Counted from the first letter of the stretch, positions 1-8,262 are shown. The stretch is 64,000 nt of DNA from DASPSM01 sp036008465 (GCA_036008465.1 DASYNP010000172.1:1-64000), one strand, 5' to 3'. Notes: generated by a model not told the origin, from the letters alone. Translations and numbers: made by a program.

Positions 1-20
1 ACGCTCGAACGAACTTTCAT
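1..20 (-). CDS. rpmJ: 50S ribosomal protein L36, N-terminal fragment cut by window edge
   Basis: Only the first seven codons are inside the window. Read on the minus strand from the ATG at 20 they give MKVRSS followed by a partial Val codon, the conserved beginning of bacterial L36 (typically about 37 residues, type MKVRSSVK). A purine-rich ribosome binding site (GGAAGGG) lies about a dozen bases upstream. It follows map on the same strand, where many bacteria have infA-rpmJ-rpsM. The call rests on a short N-terminus plus gene order, so the bases beyond the edge are needed to confirm it. Confidence 0.75.
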
Positions 21-332
21 GACACAGACTGCCCTTCCCAGCGACGCGGCTCTCCGACCGGTTGCAACGGGTTAGTTGCGATCAGGCGCTCTCGGTCGGC
101 TGTCGATTCAAATCGGAATCGAAACGACACCCCGGCAGACCGATTCGCCCCCGCCCTGGCCGACGCCTGCCGACACCCCGAGCGGCCCAGATTGCCCCGG
201 TACGGAATCGGGAGATTATATGCGAGGGGCAAACTTGGCCACAAGTAAAGCCGCTAGGGATTTCCGCCCTTGGCCGCAGGCAGAGTCGGGTTGGGCAATT
301 CCGACGCACCGAGGGCCAGGATCCCCGGGGGG
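21..332. other. intergenic region between map and rpmJ, no gene seen
   Basis: About 310 bases between the stop of map and the rpmJ start. Both strands were checked for an infA-like S1-fold protein, which often sits here, and none was found. The overlapping open frames have no recognisable protein character. No convincing terminator hairpin was seen, so rpmJ may be read through from map or have its own promoter here. Confidence 0.6.
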
Positions 333-1121
333 TCATGCTCCCGGTCGGTCCGATTCGGAAAGGGTCAAAACCAACGGACCGGCCTCGGTGAGCGCCACGG
401 TGTGCTCGAAATGGACACTGGGCTGGCCATCCTCGGTCCGCACCGTCCAATGGTCCTTTTTGCTGGTGCGGGTTCGCCTCGAACCCGCATTGATCATCGG
501 TTCGATCGCCAGAACGAGCCCTGGTTCGAGCGCGAAATCGGCCTGCCGCAGTGAATCGCTCACGTAGTTGGGGACCTGCGGGTCCTCGTGCATTTCGCGG
601 CCGATGCCGTGGCCGACGAGATCCTCAACCACGCTAAAGCCGGCTTTGTGCACCGCGTCGCTCATGAGTGTTGCTACCGCCGACCAGCGCGCCTGGCGTC
701 CGATTTCGGTGAGCGCCAATTCGAGCACGTTTTGCCCCAGGGTCAAAAGACGGCTCTTCTCCTCGTCGACCCGGCCGACCGGGAAGGTCCATGCTGAGTC
801 GGCACACCAGCCCGCCAGGCGGCAGGCCGTGTCGATGCTCACCAGATCACCGGCATTCAGGACTCGCTCGCCGGGAATGCCGTGCACCACCTCATCGTTG
901 ACCGAGATGCAGCTCGCGGCTGGAAACGGGACCTTGCCGCGAACACCCTTAAATAGGGCTTCCGCGCCGGCCTCGCGAAACACGTTCTCGATGGCGAGGT
1001 CGAGCTCGCGAGTGGCAACGCCGGGGCGAATGAGATGGGCAGCGCAGTCGATGGCCCCGGCGACCAAGCGCCCCGCTTCGCGCATCCGCGCGATCTCGCG
1101 GGGGCTTTTGAGAACGATCAC
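333..1121 (-). CDS. map: type I methionine aminopeptidase
   Basis: Removes the initiator methionine from nascent proteins in the cytoplasm. The 262-residue protein has the pita-bread fold signature with all five metal ligands: D97 (SIDTA), D108 (CADSA), H171 (GHGIG), E207 (IEPM) and E239 (FEHT), plus substrate-binding H80 (VVHGIP). These positions nearly match those of the E. coli enzyme. The start is GTG at 1121, because an in-frame TAG lies directly upstream. It is the last gene before rpmJ in the spc part of the operon, 90 bases after secY. The adenylate kinase gene that often separates secY and map is absent. Confidence 0.96.
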   Translation of the reverse strand: MIVLKSPREIARMREAGRLVAGAIDCAAHLIRPGVATRELDLAIENVFREAGAEALFKGVRGKVPFPAASCISVNDEVVHGIPGERVLNAGDLVSIDTACRLAGWCADSAWTFPVGRVDEEKSRLLTLGQNVLELALTEIGRQARWSAVATLMSDAVHKAGFSVVEDLVGHGIGREMHEDPQVPNYVSDSLRQADFALEPGLVLAIEPMINAGSRRTRTSKKDHWTVRTEDGQPSVHFEHTVALTEAGPLVLTLSESDRPGA

Positions 1122-1211
1122 CTAGCGCACCTCACGCGTGCGTGGAGCGATCCCGATGCTAAAGCACGGAAGTACGAGGAATTCCGTCGGGACAAGCAGT
1201 GCCCTCGGCAC

Positions 1212-2576
1212 CTAGCTGTCCGAATCGAGCAATCCAGGATAGTTCCGCATCACCAGGTGGCTGTCGATCTTTTGCACGAGATCGAGCGCCACCGAAACGA
1301 CGATCAACAGTCCGGTGCCGCCGTAGAAGCTCGCCACCATGTAGGGAATATCCATCCAGTGGGAGATCAGCGTCGGGATCACGGCGACCATCGCAAGGAA
1401 TGCGGCACCCAAATAGGTAATGCGCGTCATCACCTGCTCGAGGAACTGCGCCGTTCGCGCACCGGGCCGATACCCGGGAATGAAGCTGCCATAATCCTTC
1501 AGGTTTTCTGAGATGTCCTTCGGATTGAAGGTAACCGCCACCCAAAAGTAACAGAACAGGTAAATCAGCATGATGTAACAGGTGTTGTAGATGTAGCCCC
1601 GCCCATAATTGAACGCGTCGGCCAGTCCCGCCGTAATCGGATAGAGGAAGCTCTCCGGTTTGACGAGCACGTTGAGCTGCCGGAAGACGAACATCGGAAA
1701 AACCAAAATACTCGAGGCGAACACGATCGGCATGACGCCCGCCTGATTGACGCGAAGCGGGAGCGACTGGCGCTGGCCGCCCATCACCCGTCGGCCCCGA
1801 ACGTGCTTGGCGCTTTGAATCGGGATCCGTCGCTGCCCTTCCGTGATCGCGACTACCCAGATCACGACGACAACGAACATTACGGCCAGCAGGATAAAGC
1901 GGTCGATGCCGCTCTCGGTCCCGAGTCGAATGCCATGCTCGAACGCGGGGCGCAACAGCTGCACGCCGGCGTCGGGCATTCGCGCGATGATGCCCGCCAT
2001 GATCAACAGACTGATGCCGTTGCCGATGCCATAGGCGTCGATCTGCTCGCCGATCCACATCAGGAAGACGGCGCCCGCGGTCATAGTTAACGTGGCGACC
2101 ATGTGATGGAACCACGTGTTGTATTCGGGCAAGATGATGTTCCCCATGCCTCCCATGCCGGCGCGGATCCAGACGTAACTCTGGATGAGGCAGACCAAGA
2201 CGGTCGCATAGCGGGTGTATTCGTTAATCTTGCGTCGGCCGGCTTCCCCCTCCTTCTGCAGGGCCTCGAGCGGAGGGTACACCGTGCCGAGCAATTGGAA
2301 GATGATCGATGCCGTGATGTAGGGCCCGATCCCCAGGCCGAAGATCGAATTCAGCTGCGAGGCGGTGAACAGCGAGATGGTCTGCATGAACGTATCGAGA
2401 CCACCCGTCTGGTTCTCCATGTCTTTGCGCTGTTCCAAGAGCGCGTGCTGATCGATGAACGGCAGGTAGACGTGGTACCCCAGGCGGTAGACGCACAGGA
2501 GGATCAGCGTGAGGAGAATCTTCCGCCGCAGCTCGGGGATGCGAAAGACGAGCAGCATCTTTTGAAACATGGACAT
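1212..2576 (-). CDS. secY: preprotein translocase subunit SecY
   Basis: Central channel of the Sec translocon in the inner membrane. The 454-residue protein has the expected run of about ten hydrophobic segments, starting with an N-terminal helix near residue 20 (ILLTLILLCVYRLGYHVYLP). It contains the SecY-type stretch LNSIFGLGIGPYITASIIFQ near residue 75 and the IGNGIS motif near residue 185. Length fits the family. It sits in its canonical place after rplO in the spc operon, so it is cotranscribed with ribosomal protein genes. Downstream map follows without an obvious terminator. Confidence 0.97.
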   Translation of the reverse strand: MSMFQKMLLVFRIPELRRKILLTLILLCVYRLGYHVYLPFIDQHALLEQRKDMENQTGGLDTFMQTISLFTASQLNSIFGLGIGPYITASIIFQLLGTVYPPLEALQKEGEAGRRKINEYTRYATVLVCLIQSYVWIRAGMGGMGNIILPEYNTWFHHMVATLTMTAGAVFLMWIGEQIDAYGIGNGISLLIMAGIIARMPDAGVQLLRPAFEHGIRLGTESGIDRFILLAVMFVVVVIWVVAITEGQRRIPIQSAKHVRGRRVMGGQRQSLPLRVNQAGVMPIVFASSILVFPMFVFRQLNVLVKPESFLYPITAGLADAFNYGRGYIYNTCYIMLIYLFCYFWVAVTFNPKDISENLKDYGSFIPGYRPGARTAQFLEQVMTRITYLGAAFLAMVAVIPTLISHWMDIPYMVASFYGGTGLLIVVSVALDLVQKIDSHLVMRNYPGLLDSDS

Positions 2577-2621
2577 CAGGGCACAATCCCTTCCGCGTGG
2601 CAGGCGACTCCAAGAGCCGCA

Positions 2622-3080
2622 CTAACCGGGCAGGCCGAGCCGCTTCACGGAGCCGCCTTGCTTCGTGATTTTTTCCTCGGCCGATTTGCTGAACCGGTGG
2701 GCCTCGACCGACAGTTTTTTGGTGAGGTCCCCGTTGCCGAGGATTTTAATCTCGTCAAAGGCTCCTTTGGCAAGCCCTCTTTCCAGGAGCGTCTGAGGAC
2801 TCACCGTCGCGCCACTCTCGAATGCCTCGTCGAGGGTGCTGACGTTGATAATCAGGATTGTGGGGGCAAACTGCCGGTTGTTGAACCCCCGCTTGGCGAT
2901 TCGCCGGGCCAAAGGCGTCTGGCCGCCCGTGTAACCGAGCCGGTAGGTGGACCCGGACCGGCTGTAAAATCCCTTGTGACCGCGGGTTGATGTTTTGCCG
3001 TGTCCAGAGCCGGGGCCGCGACCGATCCGCTTGCGGGCCTTGCGTTTCTGAATTCCTTGATGGACGTCGTTGATCATCAT
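2622..3080 (-). CDS. rplO: 50S ribosomal protein L15 (uL15)
   Basis: Large-subunit protein that binds 23S rRNA late in assembly. The chosen start is the ATG at 3080, giving 152 residues beginning MMINDVHQGIQ. The L15 hallmark KRIGRGPGSGHGKTSTRGHKG follows near residue 15, with the glycine-rich GYTGGQTPLARR stretch after it. The ATG overlaps the rpsE stop in an ATGA arrangement, so the two genes are probably translationally coupled. The frame is open further upstream, but that extension would lie inside rpsE. L30 (rpmD), normally encoded between S5 and L15, has no room here. Confidence 0.95.
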   Translation of the reverse strand: MMINDVHQGIQKRKARKRIGRGPGSGHGKTSTRGHKGFYSRSGSTYRLGYTGGQTPLARRIAKRGFNNRQFAPTILIINVSTLDEAFESGATVSPQTLLERGLAKGAFDEIKILGNGDLTKKLSVEAHRFSKSAEEKITKQGGSVKRLGLPG

Positions 3081-3559
3081 GAGACCGACACTCCCCGCAG
3101 CCGGGCGACCTCTTCCCGGGTCCGCAGTTGCTGGAGGCCGTCGAAGGTCGCCTTGATCAAATTGATTGGATTGGTCGAGCCGAAGCACTTGGTCAGGATG
3201 TCGGTGATTCCGACCGATTCCACGACCGATCGCACCGCCTCGCCCGCCTTGATGCCGGTGCCGGGCAGGGCCGGGATCAAGAGCACACGGGCCGTCCCGA
3301 AGTGTCCCCAGACCTGGTGCGGCAGCGTATTGTCGTGCAAGGGGACCGAAATCATGCGGCGGTTGGCCACTTTGGCGGCCTTTTCGACGGCCATAGGGAC
3401 CTCGATCGCCTTGCCATAGCCCCAGCCGACGCGGCCGTTCTTGTCTCCCACGACAACCAGCGCCGTGAAGCTGAAGCGGCGGCCTCCCTTGACGACGCAG
3501 GCACAGCGCCGAATCTGAATCACTTTTTCCGGACTGTCGGATCGAAAATCAGTCCCCAC
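3077..3559 (-). CDS. rpsE: 30S ribosomal protein S5 (uS5)
   Basis: Small-subunit protein at the mRNA entry site, important for decoding fidelity. The 160-residue product has the S5 double-stranded-RNA-binding N domain (RRCACVVKGGRRFSFTALVV near residue 18, then GDKNGRVGWGYGKA). The conserved C-terminal GTGIKAGEAVRSVVE segment is near residue 100. The start is GTG at 3559 with GGGAG about ten bases upstream; an in-frame stop two codons further out rules out a longer protein. Its TGA stop overlaps the rplO ATG by four bases. rplR lies immediately upstream. Confidence 0.96.
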   Translation of the reverse strand: MGTDFRSDSPEKVIQIRRCACVVKGGRRFSFTALVVVGDKNGRVGWGYGKAIEVPMAVEKAAKVANRRMISVPLHDNTLPHQVWGHFGTARVLLIPALPGTGIKAGEAVRSVVESVGITDILTKCFGSTNPINLIKATFDGLQQLRTREEVARLRGVSVS

Positions 3560-3576
3560 TCGTCACGCTCCCGTCA

Positions 3577-3948
3577 CTAAAACTCGAGACCGCCCTGGCG
3601 GGCTGCCTCGGCGAGCGCTTGAACGCGCCCGTGGTATTTATAGGGTCCGCGGTCGAGCACGACCTGTTTGATTCCCTGCTCGGTCGCTCGGGCCGCCAAT
3701 GTTTGCCCCACCTTGGTGGCCGCTTGCTTGTTTCCGGCGTATTTCCCCGGGCCGAACAGGGCTTTCTCGGCGGTGCTTGCCGAGACGAGTGTGCGACCCG
3801 TTTCGTCGTCGATGATTTGCGCGTACATGTGGCGGTTGCTGCGGAAGACCGACAGCCTGAGCCGAGGTGTGCGCGAGGCTTTGATCCGGTTGCGGACGCG
3901 AAACGTGCGTCGGCTGCGCCGCTTGATGAGGTTGGCTTGAATTGTCAT
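3577..3948 (-). CDS. rplR: 50S ribosomal protein L18 (uL18)
   Basis: Binds 5S rRNA in the central protuberance together with L5. The 123-residue protein has a basic N-terminus (NLIKRRSRRTFRVRNRIK), the LRLSVFRSNRHMYAQIIDD core near residue 30 and the C-terminal end KYHGRVQALAEAARQGGLEF, all typical of bacterial L18. Length is normal. It lies between rplF and rpsE in standard order, with 54 bases to rplF and 17 to rpsE. Confidence 0.96.
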   Translation of the reverse strand: MTIQANLIKRRSRRTFRVRNRIKASRTPRLRLSVFRSNRHMYAQIIDDETGRTLVSASTAEKALFGPGKYAGNKQAATKVGQTLAARATEQGIKQVVLDRGPYKYHGRVQALAEAARQGGLEF

Positions 3949-4002
3949 GGCTCGTCAACTTCCAAATGTCGCCGCTGCTGAGCGCCGTGTTCTCTTTGAG
4001 GA

Positions 4003-4560
4003 CTAGCCGGCGCCGCTGCCGGCGAACGCCTTGCCGGCCTTGCGCTTGACGACTTCGTTCTGGTAGCGGATTCCTTTGCCTTTGTACGGTTCTGGCGGGC
4101 GGACGCCGCGAACTTCGGCCGCGAATTGCCCGACGAGCTGTTTGTCGGCGCTCTTGGCGACGACGTGGGTGTTGTCCGGACACTCGACCACCACGCCTGC
4201 CGGGATCGGCATCTTGACCGTGTTGGCGTAGCCGACCTGCAGGTTCAGGGTCTTCCCGGCGACGGTGGCGGTGTAGCCGACGCCCTGAATCTCCAATCGC
4301 TTTTCAAAATAGGTCTGCACGCCTGTCACCATGTTGTTGAGCAGGCTGCGCGTGAGTCCATGAAGGGCCCGGTTCTGCCGCTGATCGTTGGGCCGCGCGA
4401 TGGTGAGCTGTCGCGCACCCGCGTCGAAGGAGATCTTCATCGCGGGGTGCGGCGAGAGCTTGAGTTCGCCGTTCTTGCCTTTGACCGAGACCGTTCCGTC
4501 GGCGATTTTGATCTCGACGCCGCTCGGCACAACGATGGGTTTTCGACCGATTCTGGACAT
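4003..4560 (-). CDS. rplF: 50S ribosomal protein L6 (uL6)
   Basis: Binds 23S rRNA near the factor-binding (sarcin-ricin) region. The 185-residue product starts MSRIGRKPI, as expected, and has the two repeated L6 domains. The C-terminal signature VRPPEPYKGKGIRYQNE is near residue 154. A short alanine/glycine tail ends the protein. It follows rpsH with a gap of under 50 bases and precedes rplR, the canonical spc order. Confidence 0.96.
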   Translation of the reverse strand: MSRIGRKPIVVPSGVEIKIADGTVSVKGKNGELKLSPHPAMKISFDAGARQLTIARPNDQRQNRALHGLTRSLLNNMVTGVQTYFEKRLEIQGVGYTATVAGKTLNLQVGYANTVKMPIPAGVVVECPDNTHVVAKSADKQLVGQFAAEVRGVRPPEPYKGKGIRYQNEVVKRKAGKAFAGSGAG

Positions 4561-4606
4561 GATCGCGACTCGAATTTCTCAGGCGGCGGACTTCATCGCC
4601 GCGGAA

Positions 4607-4999
4607 CTACCAGAGCAAGCAGAGGACTTCGCCCCCCACTCCCTTTTGTTTGGCTTCGCGGTTGCTCATCACGCCGTGACTGGTGGAGACGATGCTAATT
4701 CCCAACCCCTGCAGAACCCTGGGCATCTGGTCGACGCGGGCAAAAACGCGGCGGCCGGGCGAACTCACGCGGCGCAGGTGCTGAATCACGCGCTCGCCGT
4801 TGGGTCCGTACTTGAGGTGGATTCGCAGCGTGTTCTGCGGCTGGGCCTCCACGACTTCGTAATCCCAGATGTAGCCCTCGCGCTTAAGCACGCCGGCGAT
4901 GTTCGCCTTGATCTTCGAGGAAGGCATTTCGACGTGCGACCGCTCGACCCGCACGGCGTTGCGGACGCGGGTGAGCATGTCGGCAATCGGATCGGTCAT
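4607..4999 (-). CDS. rpsH: 30S ribosomal protein S8 (uS8)
   Basis: Central-domain 16S rRNA binder; in E. coli it is also the translational repressor of the spc operon. The chosen ATG at 4999 gives 130 residues beginning MTDPIADMLTRVRNA, the normal S8 start. An ATG four codons upstream would overlap rpsN and adds nonconserved residues. The conserved C-terminal half, with GLGISIVSTSHGVMSNREA near residue 98 and GGEVLC at the end, is intact. It lies just downstream of rpsN. Confidence 0.95.
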   Translation of the reverse strand: MTDPIADMLTRVRNAVRVERSHVEMPSSKIKANIAGVLKREGYIWDYEVVEAQPQNTLRIHLKYGPNGERVIQHLRRVSSPGRRVFARVDQMPRVLQGLGISIVSTSHGVMSNREAKQKGVGGEVLCLLW

Positions 5000-5004
5000 C
5001 ACGG

Positions 5005-5190
5005 CTACCAACTCGCTTTCTTTGCGCCGGGGATAACTCCCTCATGGCACAACTTGCGGAAGCAAATTCGGCAGAGCTTGAACTTGCGGTAAACGGCGCG
5101 CGGCCGGCCGCAGAGGGCGCAGCGGTGTTCGAGCCGCGAGCTGAACTTCGGCTTGCGTTTGGCTTTTTCGATCTTGGCTTTACTGGCCAT
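5005..5190 (-). CDS. rpsN: 30S ribosomal protein S14, zinc-ribbon type (uS14)
   Basis: Small-subunit head protein. The ATG at 5190 gives 61 residues beginning MASKAKIEKAK, the short zinc-binding S14 form. Two CxxC pairs are visible (CALC near residue 24, CRIC near residue 39), which would hold one zinc ion. The longer, zinc-free S14 is about 100 residues. The open frame extends upstream of the ATG but encodes nothing S14-like there. It lies between rplE and rpsH as expected. Confidence 0.95.
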   Translation of the reverse strand: MASKAKIEKAKRKPKFSSRLEHRCALCGRPRAVYRKFKLCRICFRKLCHEGVIPGAKKASW

Positions 5191-5245
5191 GGACAACTTT
5201 CTGTTTCGCGAGGCGGGCAAGCTGGCTTGCTCGTCGCGCGAGGCG

Positions 5246-5800
5246 TCAGGCCGTGGCACCTTCCACTCGCAGCGGCAGACCGAGCTCGCGCAACAGCACG
5301 CGGGCATCGTCGTCGTTACCGGCGGTCGTGACGACCGTGATGTTCATCCCTTGGACGTTATGGACCTTATCGGCATTGATTTCGGGAAATACGAGCTGCT
5401 CATTGAGGCCCATGCTGTAATTGCCGCGGCCGTCGAACGACTTGGGATTGAGGCCGCGAAAGTCGCGGACCCGCGGCAGGGCAAGCGTGATCAGCCGGTC
5501 GAGAAACTCGTACATCATCCTGCCGCGCAGAGTCACGCGGCAACCGATCTCCATCCCTTCCCGCAGGCGGAAGGCCGAGACCGATTTCCGGGCCTGCGTC
5601 TTTTGGGGTCGCTGCCCGGTGATTTGCGCGAGGTGCTCCATCGCCTCGTCGAGATGCTTGCGATCCTCGCGCGCCTTGCCCACCCCCATGCTGACGACAA
5701 TCTTCACCAGGCGGGGAATGGCGTGCACGTTCTCCCGCTTGAGCTTGGTTTTCAGCTCCGGGATCACTTTTTCGCGGTATTGGGTCAGCAGCCTGGCCAT
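5246..5800 (-). CDS. rplE: 50S ribosomal protein L5 (uL5)
   Basis: Binds 5S rRNA and contacts the P-site tRNA. Starting at the ATG at 5800 the product is 184 residues, beginning MARLLTQYREKVIPEL. The L5 motifs RLVKIVVSMGVG (about residue 30), TGQRPQKTQARKSVSAFRLR (about 62) and the RVRDFRGLNPKSFDGRGNY block (about 110) are present. The open frame upstream of the ATG runs towards rplX and is unlike L5. It lies between rplX and rpsN in normal order. Confidence 0.96.
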   Translation of the reverse strand: MARLLTQYREKVIPELKTKLKRENVHAIPRLVKIVVSMGVGKAREDRKHLDEAMEHLAQITGQRPQKTQARKSVSAFRLREGMEIGCRVTLRGRMMYEFLDRLITLALPRVRDFRGLNPKSFDGRGNYSMGLNEQLVFPEINADKVHNVQGMNITVVTTAGNDDDARVLLRELGLPLRVEGATA

Positions 5801-5867
5801 TTTCAGTTTCGATCGTTCAGTAAGAAATCGTTTAAGGAGTTTCGAGAGAGCTAGCCGCGTCGAGTCC

Positions 5868-6227
5868 TTAGGTTGCCGCTGCGCGGCGCTCGCTCTTCGA
5901 GCGTCCGACGCTGCCCAGGGACGTGCCGCACGATTTGCAGAACCGCTCCTTCGAGCCCGCGGCCTGCAGGCGGAAACCGACCCGCACCCCTCGATTGCAC
6001 GAGCCACAGTAGAACATGACTTTTGAGGTGTCAATCGGCGTCTCGAGGTTGAGCCGGCCGCCTTGCGGGCTCTTCGGATGGCCTCGTTTCACGTGCTTAA
6101 AGACGCGATTGACGCCTTCCACCAAGAGCTGTTTGCCGCCCTTGAGGACCTGCGTTACCCGGTGCGGAGTTCGGCTGGCCTGGTCGCCGCCGATCACCAC
6201 CACCATGTCTCCGCGCTTGATTTTCAT
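5868..6227 (-). CDS. rplX: 50S ribosomal protein L24 with C-terminal zinc ribbon (uL24)
   Basis: Assembly-initiator protein for the large subunit. The ATG at 6227 gives 119 residues beginning MKIKRGDMVVVIGGD, the KOW-motif start. The C-terminal half carries two CxxC pairs (CGSC near residue 72, CKSC near residue 95), a zinc-ribbon (C+) form known from some lineages such as Thermus; many bacteria have lost these cysteines. A lysine/arginine-rich tail ends the protein. It sits between rplN and rplE in standard order. Confidence 0.95.
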   Translation of the reverse strand: MKIKRGDMVVVIGGDQASRTPHRVTQVLKGGKQLLVEGVNRVFKHVKRGHPKSPQGGRLNLETPIDTSKVMFYCGSCNRGVRVGFRLQAAGSKERFCKSCGTSLGSVGRSKSERRAAAT

Positions 6228-6275
6228 GACGTCACTTCTTCGCTGCACGCTTTCCGAGAACGCTGACTGGGACGG

Positions 6276-6644
6276 CTAAATGACCTCGCTGGCCAAGCTC
6301 AGGATTTTGGTGAATTTGCGGTCGCGTAACTCGCGCGCCACAGCGCCAAAGATACGAGTCCCGCGCGGGTTCCCCTCGTCGTCGATCAGGACGACCGCAT
6401 TACGATCGAACCGGACGTAGCTGCCGTCCTGCCGTCGAGTCGCGGCCCGCACGCGAACGATCACGCCTTTGGCCACTGTGCCTTTCTTGACGGTGGCGCT
6501 CGGAATGGACTTCTGGACCGCGACGACGACGACGTCGCCCAGACCGGCTGTCCGCCGCTTGGAACCGCCCAGCACCTTGATGCACCGGGCGGTTTTGGCG
6601 CCGGTGTTATCGGCGATATCGACGATGGTTTGCATCTGGATCAT
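6276..6644 (-). CDS. rplN: 50S ribosomal protein L14 (uL14)
   Basis: Interface protein near the factor-binding site. The 122-residue product starts MIQMQTIVDIADNTGAK and contains the L14 signature around residue 60 (VAKGVIVRVRAATRRQDGSY) and the GTRIFGAVARELR end. The ATG overlaps the rpsQ stop by four bases (ATGA), so translation is probably coupled to rpsQ. Length is typical. Confidence 0.97.
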   Translation of the reverse strand: MIQMQTIVDIADNTGAKTARCIKVLGGSKRRTAGLGDVVVVAVQKSIPSATVKKGTVAKGVIVRVRAATRRQDGSYVRFDRNAVVLIDDEGNPRGTRIFGAVARELRDRKFTKILSLASEVI

Positions 6645-6916
6645 GGAATGGGAACCTCATCGATCGAAGGCGCTTGCGATCCGGTTTTGACGATCCGCAC
6701 CAGTGCCCAGCGCTTTGTTTTGGAGAGGGGCCGCGTCTCGACGATCTCGACCGTGTCCCCTTCCTTGGCGGTATTTTCCTCGTCGTGGACGTGGCAGATC
6801 GTTCGGCTGCGGACAATCTTACCGTACTTCGGATGCCGGTAGAGCCGCTCGATCTCGACGCGCCGCGTCTTGTTTCGCTTGTCGCTGGTGACTACCCCCG
6901 TCAACCGCTTCTTCAT
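6641..6916 (-). CDS. rpsQ: 30S ribosomal protein S17 (uS17)
   Basis: Primary 16S rRNA binder. The 91-residue protein begins MKKRLTGVVTSDKRNKTRRV and has the S17 OB-fold signature GDTVEIVETRPLSKTKRW near residue 53. Normal length and position between rpmC and rplN. Its stop codon overlaps the rplN start. Confidence 0.96.
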   Translation of the reverse strand: MKKRLTGVVTSDKRNKTRRVEIERLYRHPKYGKIVRSRTICHVHDEENTAKEGDTVEIVETRPLSKTKRWALVRIVKTGSQAPSIDEVPIP

Positions 6917-6960
6917 CGCGTCGCCTCAAACCGGTCGTTCATTGGTCTCTCTTTGATAGT

Positions 6961-7182
6961 TTAAGCTTTGCTCTTCGTCTTCTTCGCTGCCGCCGCGCTG
7001 CGCTCTTGCTGAATCGTGTAAATCCGTGCGATCTCGCGGCGAAGCTTCGTGAGATTACTCGGAGCGTCCAATTTTTCGGTCGCCGCCTGGAACCGCAGGC
7101 GGAACAGTTCCTTCTTCGCCTCGGTGAGGGAAAATTCGAGCTGCTCGGGGCTCATTTCGCGGAGGTGGGTGGCTTTGGTCAT
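6961..7182 (-). CDS. rpmC: 50S ribosomal protein L29 (uL29)
   Basis: Small helical protein at the peptide exit tunnel. The 73-residue product shows the L29 pattern LREMSPEQLEFSLTEAKKEL followed by LFRLRFQ and the KLRREIARIYTIQQE helix near residue 46. A basic alanine/lysine tail ends it. It lies 20 bases downstream of rplP and 44 upstream of rpsQ. Confidence 0.95.
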   Translation of the reverse strand: MTKATHLREMSPEQLEFSLTEAKKELFRLRFQAATEKLDAPSNLTKLRREIARIYTIQQERSAAAAKKTKSKA

Positions 7183-7202
7183 GATGTCAGTCTCTTACTC
7201 AA

Positions 7203-7622
7203 TCAGATCGTTCGGGCCCGGCCCATCAACCGGACTCGCACGGGGAGCTTGTAGGCGACCCGGGCAAAACATTCACGGGCCGTGTCCTGGTGGACGCCGC
7301 CCAACTCGAACATCACAGTCCCCGGCTTGACGACCGCGACCCAATGGTCGGGTTCGCCTTTGCCCTTACCCATTCGTGTTTCGAGAGGGCGTGCCGTCAC
7401 CGACTTTTGCGGGAAGATCCGGATGTAGAGCTTCCCCTCGCCGCGAATGTATTGATTCGCGGCCACTCGGCAGGCTTCGATCGTCGCGGCGCTCACGTGA
7501 CCCGGGTCGAGCGACTGCAGTCCAAAGTCGCCGAAGGACACTTTGTTGCCGCGGACGGCGTTACCTTTTATACGCCCTCTTTGGCTTTTGCGGTACTTGA
7601 CCCGCTTTGGCATGAGTGCCAT
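7203..7622 (-). CDS. rplP: 50S ribosomal protein L16 (uL16)
   Basis: Binds near the A-site tRNA elbow. The ATG at 7622 gives 139 residues (MALMPKRVKYRK...) and is preceded by GAGGAG at a spacing of eight bases, which decides the start. An internal ATG three codons later lacks such a site. Conserved L16 stretches GKLYIRIFPQKSVTARPLE and RMGKGKGEPDHWVAVV are present. The first 62 bases of the gene overlap the 3' end of rpsC in another frame, an unusual overlap for this pair. Confidence 0.95.
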   Translation of the reverse strand: MALMPKRVKYRKSQRGRIKGNAVRGNKVSFGDFGLQSLDPGHVSAATIEACRVAANQYIRGEGKLYIRIFPQKSVTARPLETRMGKGKGEPDHWVAVVKPGTVMFELGGVHQDTARECFARVAYKLPVRVRLMGRARTI

Positions 7623-8262
7623 CGCCGGACTCCTCAGTTGAATAGTCACCCAGATCGATCCACACCTTCACGCCGATCGACCCAACGGAGGTCTTCGACA
7701 CGGCAAAGCCGTAGTCGATGTGCCTCTGCAAAGTCGAGAGGGGGATCGAACCTCGAATTGCTTTTTCTTGGCGCGACATTTCCGCCCCGCCCAGCCGTCC
7801 GGACAGCTCGATCTTCACGCCGAACGCGCCGGCGTCCATCACCTGATCGAGCGTCCGCTTCAAGGTCCGCCGGAAGCTGCCCCGCTTCATCAGCTGCTGG
7901 GCAACATCTTCGGCCACGAGCACGGCACTGCGGTGCGGATTGTTGATTTCGACGATCTTGAGTTCCATCCGCCGACCGGTCAGATCCTCGAGTTCGGCTT
8001 TCAACCGATCGACTTCCTGCCCTTTGCGGCCGATGATGATCCCCGGCCGGGCTGTGTACAGATGCACCACGACCTGGTCGCGGGTCCGCTCGATCTCGAT
8101 CTTTGGAATGCCCGCGAACTGGTACTTCGTTTTGACGAAGTTGCGGATCTTGTAGTCCTCGATCAACAGATCGCCGAATTCTTTCTTGCCGGCGTACCAG
8201 CGGCTGCGCCACGGCTCGACGATGCCGACGCGGAAGCCGGTTGGATGGATCTTTTGTCCCAT
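7561..8262 (-). CDS. rpsC: 30S ribosomal protein S3 (uS3)
   Basis: Head protein at the mRNA entrance. The 233-residue product starts MGQKIHPTGFRVG and has the type-2 KH domain (RPGIIIGRKGQEVDRLK near residue 72) and the C-terminal GVKVWIDLGDY segment near residue 197. The last 20 or so codons (basic tail ending KRAYKR) run into the 5' end of rplP, overlapping it by 62 bases. Total length equals the E. coli protein, so the overlap arises from compaction and not from a long extension. Confidence 0.96.
   Translation of the reverse strand: MGQKIHPTGFRVGIVEPWRSRWYAGKKEFGDLLIEDYKIRNFVKTKYQFAGIPKIEIERTRDQVVVHLYTARPGIIIGRKGQEVDRLKAELEDLTGRRMELKIVEINNPHRSAVLVAEDVAQQLMKRGSFRRTLKRTLDQVMDAGAFGVKIELSGRLGGAEMSRQEKAIRGSIPLSTLQRHIDYGFAVSKTSVGSIGVKVWIDLGDYSTEESGDGTHAKAGQVPQKPKRAYKR

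Noticed and set aside
21..332. infA between map and rpmJ
   Set aside because: No S1-fold-like frame of about 72 codons was found on either strand.
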